Positions 59,471-64,000 of a DNA stretch of 64,000 nt are shown piece by piece. The notes under the pieces are model-generated. The model was not told where the DNA came from, made no database searches, and saw nothing but the letters and a program-made list of their open reading frames with translations. A program made the translations under genes and the position numbers. How positions within the stretch are numbered: position 1 is the first letter of the stretch; every line of letters begins with the position of its first letter. Origin of the DNA: Clavelina lepadiformis (lineage: Eukaryota; Chordata; Ascidiacea; Aplousobranchia; Clavelinidae); the NCBI RefSeq assembly GCF_947623445.1, contig NC_135247.1, positions 4,590,501-4,654,500 of the forward strand. The letters run 5' to 3'.

Positions 59471-60409
59471 GGATCACACGACGACAAATACTACTTTTTT
59501 TGTTATTTACTAGGTGAAGATTTTGACACGGAAATGAAAATTTTCCATGATTGTAGCTCTAAGAGAATAAAACAGCATTGAAATATTGAATAAACAAATT
59601 AGGCATGGTTAATCGCAACAATTTAAAAAAGAAATTCATTTTTTGTGCGGACTGTTTTAAGAACAATTGTGCATTTTTGATTCATTAAAGAAATCAACGC
59701 CAATTATTATAAGCCTTAGCCTGTATCTAATTAAAAAAAGTTATACCGGTAACATTGTTGCTTTGGCCAGCAAAAGTATAGACTAATAAGAAGTTTGTTG
59801 ATCCCACGCACGTTTATAATTGAAAGTTAAACAAGTAAGCTTACAGCGAAAGAGTGACAAAATACAGAGTGTACTAAATTTTGCATGCTCATTTACTGGA
59901 CAGTTTCATCGAAATTGGAGAATGCTTGAATTCTGAGGGTTTGGTGTGTTCTGGCAACAGAAGCGGGGTCTTAATCCCTAAAATGCTGTTTCTTATAACC
60001 GAGTTCTATTTTAACCGTCCATGTGCCTATCAACAACGAGCACGTTCTGTAAGTTTCCTAAAATCTTATTTGGTACAGTATCACCGTGAAACGCTTGGTG
60101 TGTTGGGTAGCCGTCGTTAACCTTTCACCGTTATAGCACAAAGGGTCAAGGTCTTTCCACGTTTTAGGTCGACGTGCATTGCTCCTTTTTGCAATCATCG
60201 TACTCTTCCTTTCCGACAATTAAAGGCGAAATATTTGATAGACTGCCTACTGCCTAGGAAACGTTTCTGAGGCAAAACAAACATATGGCAAGTATGTATG
60301 TAATGAACGTTTAATAACTGAAATGCGTACAAAAAAAATGGAAACAAATGCAGTTAAACGTAATTTTGTGGCATAACTGACTCAAGGACACGGGTTAAAA
60401 CTAATTAGT
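59471..60409. other. Downstream of the KDZ gene, nothing recognised
   Basis: No domain-bearing frame, and no terminal repeat that would mark the end of a KDZ transposon was found. Confidence 0.4.
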
Positions 60410-63400
60410 TTAAGCTTCATCTTCGTTATCTGAACCTTCGCTTTCCGAGCCAAATTCAGTTAAAATGTGTTGAAGCTCAGATAAATTTATTGGTGATTCA
60501 CTTTCATCATCTTCTTTCTCCATTGGGTCCAATTTTGCCATATCGGAAGTGCCTAGCTTCTCATTGAGCAGAGGTGTATTTGCTTGAAAAGGTACTGTGC
60601 CCTTAATGTCATTTATGAAAGAAAGAAGTTCGATCTCTGCTTGCAACTGATGGGTAACCACATATGGTTCCACAACCTCACAGCCTTCTACAAGATTAGA
60701 CACTATGTTTATTTGCTTTTGATAGAAGTTCATCACACTTGTCATATCTTCTTTTAAATGACACATTTCTTCTTTGCACCTTTCCCGAATGCAATGTTGT
60801 TCCTTGATTTTTTTTTCAATAAAACCAGGTACGTTTTTAACTGGCCCAGACCCGACAACCATTTCAAAAGTTATGCTTTTCATTTCATTTTGTGGAACAT
60901 TCTGGTATTTATTATACATAGTAATCTGATGACGAATGTTGTTGTTAACCTTCCTGATGCTTCGCACTAGTCGTTGAACAATTGTTTGACCAGCTGAAAA
61001 ATCATCATGTACAAACTTGAAAATAACAGAACAGTAGCTTTATCGATAATGTAACCCCATGCATAGTGCATGCACAAATTACCTGGGTATTTTTGAATCA
61101 AAGTAGATAAAAATTTTCTTTCGATATTTAATTTATAAATGTTCTCCAAAATTTCTGCTCTTTTTTTCTTCACAGCACTTGACAAATATTTAAGCATCAT
61201 ATCATCTTTTACATCCCAACGAATCAATATACCGTTTTCTACTTCAACTTTGGAAAGATGACTGTCAAGTCTACAAAACAACGCATACAATATGTAAAAT
61301 AGAAGAGCATGCAATACATCGATGAAGAAAGCATATATCATGTCCTGGCAAACAATACTCTTGGCAATTGAACTCCCATATACTGTATTTTCACCATCAT
61401 TGTGTGGGTTTTAACTTTATCACAGTAAATTTGGTGGATACACTGTTGTTACTGTTTTATAAGCTTTTCTAATGGTTTCTGATGTTGCAGCAGTGGGAAG
61501 TAACAATATTCATTTATGTCTGGGGAATTATTGTAGTAACTCAATTTAACATTGATATGTCCTTCAGCTTACTTAGCAATTTGGTCAACTTTTCCAGAAA
61601 GTATTTCAGACGTTATTTCCTTTGTCAAATCTTCAACTTCTTCTCTACAAATTAACAAAATTATATAGTTTCCTATACAATTATACAAAATTCTATTCCT
61701 AAAGGATTCAGTACTTAAATTTGTATTTTCAACATTTTCGCAATTTTCACTTTTGCAATACAACCCACAAACAGTAACTAGCATGAATTTTATACACCAC
61801 AAAATTGTATTGAAAAATGTATCATTCAGAAAACATTTAGTCAACTCACTTCAACCAATAGTATTCTTGAAGTTTAAGTGAGTATTCTTCTACCCAAGAA
61901 AAAGATGCCATTTCTGCAGAAGAATACGGCTCTGGTTGCAGAGCTATTGCTTTTAATTGATGTTGTGTTAATGTTCCTGTAAGGTTTATTGTATAATGTT
62001 ATACTCTCATTTCTGAAAATAAATAACAAGGAATATAATAATTCAAATAGATGATACAAATATACAAAGACACATAATAATACATACCACCAGGGTAAGA
62101 AGCTGCCATAGCTTCTAATTCACTCTTGGCCAATTCCATTTTGCAGCTAGCTCTCTTCAGCTTGTTCATCAATGCACAACCTTTGAAACAGAGCTTAAAG
62201 CTTGTCATATTTATTTTAGTTATTTAGTGCATGTTTGAAAGCTGAAGAAAAAGAAAACCTAAATCATGCAAGTTTACTTAATTGTGTGAAGATATCTTAA
62301 GTCAATCTGGACCAAATCACAAACAAGGCTTACCCAAATTTTTTTTGATCTTGCGCCCATAATGAATCAAGCCATCGGTAAGCAAATCAGTACGATGTTC
62401 CGGTTTCATCTCTTTTGAGATTTTGTTAAATCCACGAAGGTATGCCCATAATCGCTCCACAGTTTCACCATCCGTAAGTCCAAACCCATCCAGGAACCTC
62501 GGGTTGAATTGTTTCTAAATTTTAAACAAAACAAAAAAACTGAGAGATAATTATCTCATTACACTTGAATACATCATTATATAAAGATTTTGTCATACAG
62601 ACAACAAGTTTTTCAAAATTAGACCCTAATATTTTCGGTGAATTTCTTGTGCTCAGTGTAATAAAACTAAAAGACTTTGACCTAACAGTTGTACAATATA
62701 TAGGTATAAAATATCATGTTTACCTGACAAGAGAAAATATGGCCATATGAATGAAAAACAGGTACTGCAAATGTTATTTTATTAAGAATTGCAAAGTTTT
62801 TTCGGACCTAAATAATGAAATCATATTGGAATCCAGAAAGAAAATCACAAAATCTTAATTATTATTTAAACATAAATGCAGTATTTTATGTAAGCAAAAA
62901 TGATTAACTAACTTGTACATACAGCATCGTCTGCAGTATGCACTAACATTAAGAACACTAATGACATGCAATCAATGACCCAGGAGTAGATTGCTTACAA
63001 ATAAAATATGTTTCGAAAAATGGGTTGTATACCTATAATTTAAACGTATATCAATGTTGCCATACTAACACAATATCATGTGTAAATTCTTAAAGGTATA
63101 CCTGAAGATGACCTTTCAGTTTGCAAGCTATGTCATAGAAAACTCTTATTTTATTTTCGTTTCTTTCCAGAAGTTTTTCAATAGCTAAAACTGCATATGC
63201 TAGCCTGCAACAGAATCAGTTTTAAAAACATTGTTTACAAATACTAATACACAAATTCTACATATACCGTAGTAATACACCTTCCACAAAACAACTAAAG
63301 CAAGAATCTACACTTTACCTTTCACCATGTTTTAAGTCAAAAAACATTGTCGGAAACTCATGTTTACAACAAACACCAAATACACCTTTGATAGCCAGTT

Positions 63401-64000
63401 TACTGCTTTTAGATTTCGATCTAATGATGCTGCCTGCTTGAAAGTCATTGCAATTTTTGGACTAAAAATAATGATTCTAATTAATGCATAAGTATGCAGC
63501 ATTTATTCTTATAAATATGCATGAAATTCCTTGAAATGTATAATAGGACCATAACAATATGATTGGAAATCAATTGTTGAAGTTATGTACTTGATTTAAT
63601 ATTTTTAATGCATTTTGGTACATACTGTTAAGAAATAACTTACAGCCGAGCCATATTTGTTTTCATCATAGGTGTCTACAAAGCTGTCGACTTCGTTTTG
63701 GTTTAAAAAAAAAGATTGTTTGTGGTGAGGATCACAGCTTTTACTCCCGGACAAAATTCTTCTCACCAAACCAAAATTTGCATCTAAGCAATATGTCCGC
63801 ATACCTTCAGGATTCTACCAACAAAACGCAGTTAAAGCCAAGCATTTACACTCGATCACAGAGGCCTGGGAACTTTCAATCACACTTCTTAGCTTTACCC
63901 CTTCACATGCTGGACACAGGGTACCCGTATCTATATCATCAGAAGAGACCAAACCATGCAGATGTTGCAGCTTATAGACATGGTGTCTATATGCCTCAAC
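60410..64000 (-). CDS. KDZ (Kyakuja-Dileera-Zisupton) transposase-family protein, 3' part, apparently intact
   Basis: Eleven exons are visible, all in phase and without stops: 64000-63899 (continues beyond the edge), 63814-63644, 63461-63319, 63204-63102, 62807-62724, 62514-62334, 62180-62088, 61976-61850, 61644-61573, 61270-61083 and 60993-60410; 615 residues in the window. The KDZ core is clear: AYRHHVYKL, CPACEG, CLDANFGLVRR (Asp), GVFGVCCKHEFP, FDLKHGERLAYAV, IRVFYDIACKLKGHL (Asp), VPVFHSYGH, and GLTDGETVERLWAYLR (the Glu-bearing motif). The last ~300 residues are helical and charged, ending in an acidic tail (SEGSDNEDEA). KDZ transposases move large eukaryotic DNA transposons. Many introns and an undamaged frame without visible terminal repeats suggest either a host-domesticated gene or a young multi-exon element. 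Confidence 0.85.

Overview
The window is nuclear DNA from an animal. It is AT-rich, and its genes are split by short introns with standard GT...AG borders. The protein set is metazoan: an F-box/WD40 protein (FBXW2), the spliceosome-associated protein C9orf78/TLS1, a RIPK-like kinase, cytosolic and Sulfotransfer_4-type sulfotransferases, a MARCKS-like acidic protein, and a homeodomain-like plus HMG-box-like protein. Small introns, many hAT, Mutator and Penelope elements, and a single-domain Sulfotransfer_4 gene fit a tunicate (ascidian) or another invertebrate. The species cannot be fixed from the sequence alone.

Layout. 1-5 kb: a non-autonomous hAT element, a 3.3 kb near-perfect palindrome carrying two head-to-head copies of a transposase-like gene, and a lone first exon of a cytosolic sulfotransferase (SULT). 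5-8 kb: a Mutator-like element whose inverted repeats are built of a 15-16 bp tandem repeat. It carries a 3' piece of MULE transposase and two hAT fragments, and sits in the intron after an orphan Kelch exon. 8.2-10.4 kb (-): a RIPK-like kinase with five exons. 10.9-12.6 kb (-): a decayed SULT gene with a hAT element in its intron. 14.4-21.0 kb (+): FBXW2 with eight exons. 21-27.5 kb: no recognisable genes. 27.6-30.9 kb (+): the MARCKS-like protein, six exons. 32.0-33.8 kb (-): a Sulfotransfer_4 gene, four exons. 38.3-42.5 kb (-): TLS1/C9orf78, eight exons. 42.6-48.4 kb: a transposon block with two hAT MITEs, one complete hAT element with an intact three-exon transposase, and a decayed Penelope-like retroelement. 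48.7-49.1 kb: a diverged tandem repeat rich in CRE-like and CCAAT motifs. 53.5-56.5 kb (+): a seven-exon homeodomain-like/HMG-like gene, followed by a TA-flanked MITE. 58.2-59.5 kb: a decayed non-LTR reverse transcriptase. 60.4 kb to the right edge (-): an apparently intact gene of at least eleven exons encoding a KDZ-type transposase protein with a long extra C-terminus.

The host genes look unrelated in function; this is not an operon or gene cluster. Exon models were built by hand from open frames, splice signals and phase matching. For the kinase, FBXW2, MARCKS-like, Sulfotransfer_4, TLS1, HMG-like, hAT and KDZ genes every junction keeps frame, which strongly supports them. The most notable items are the palindromic transposon, the tandem-repeat-ended MULE, the intact KDZ-derived gene and the complete hAT element.
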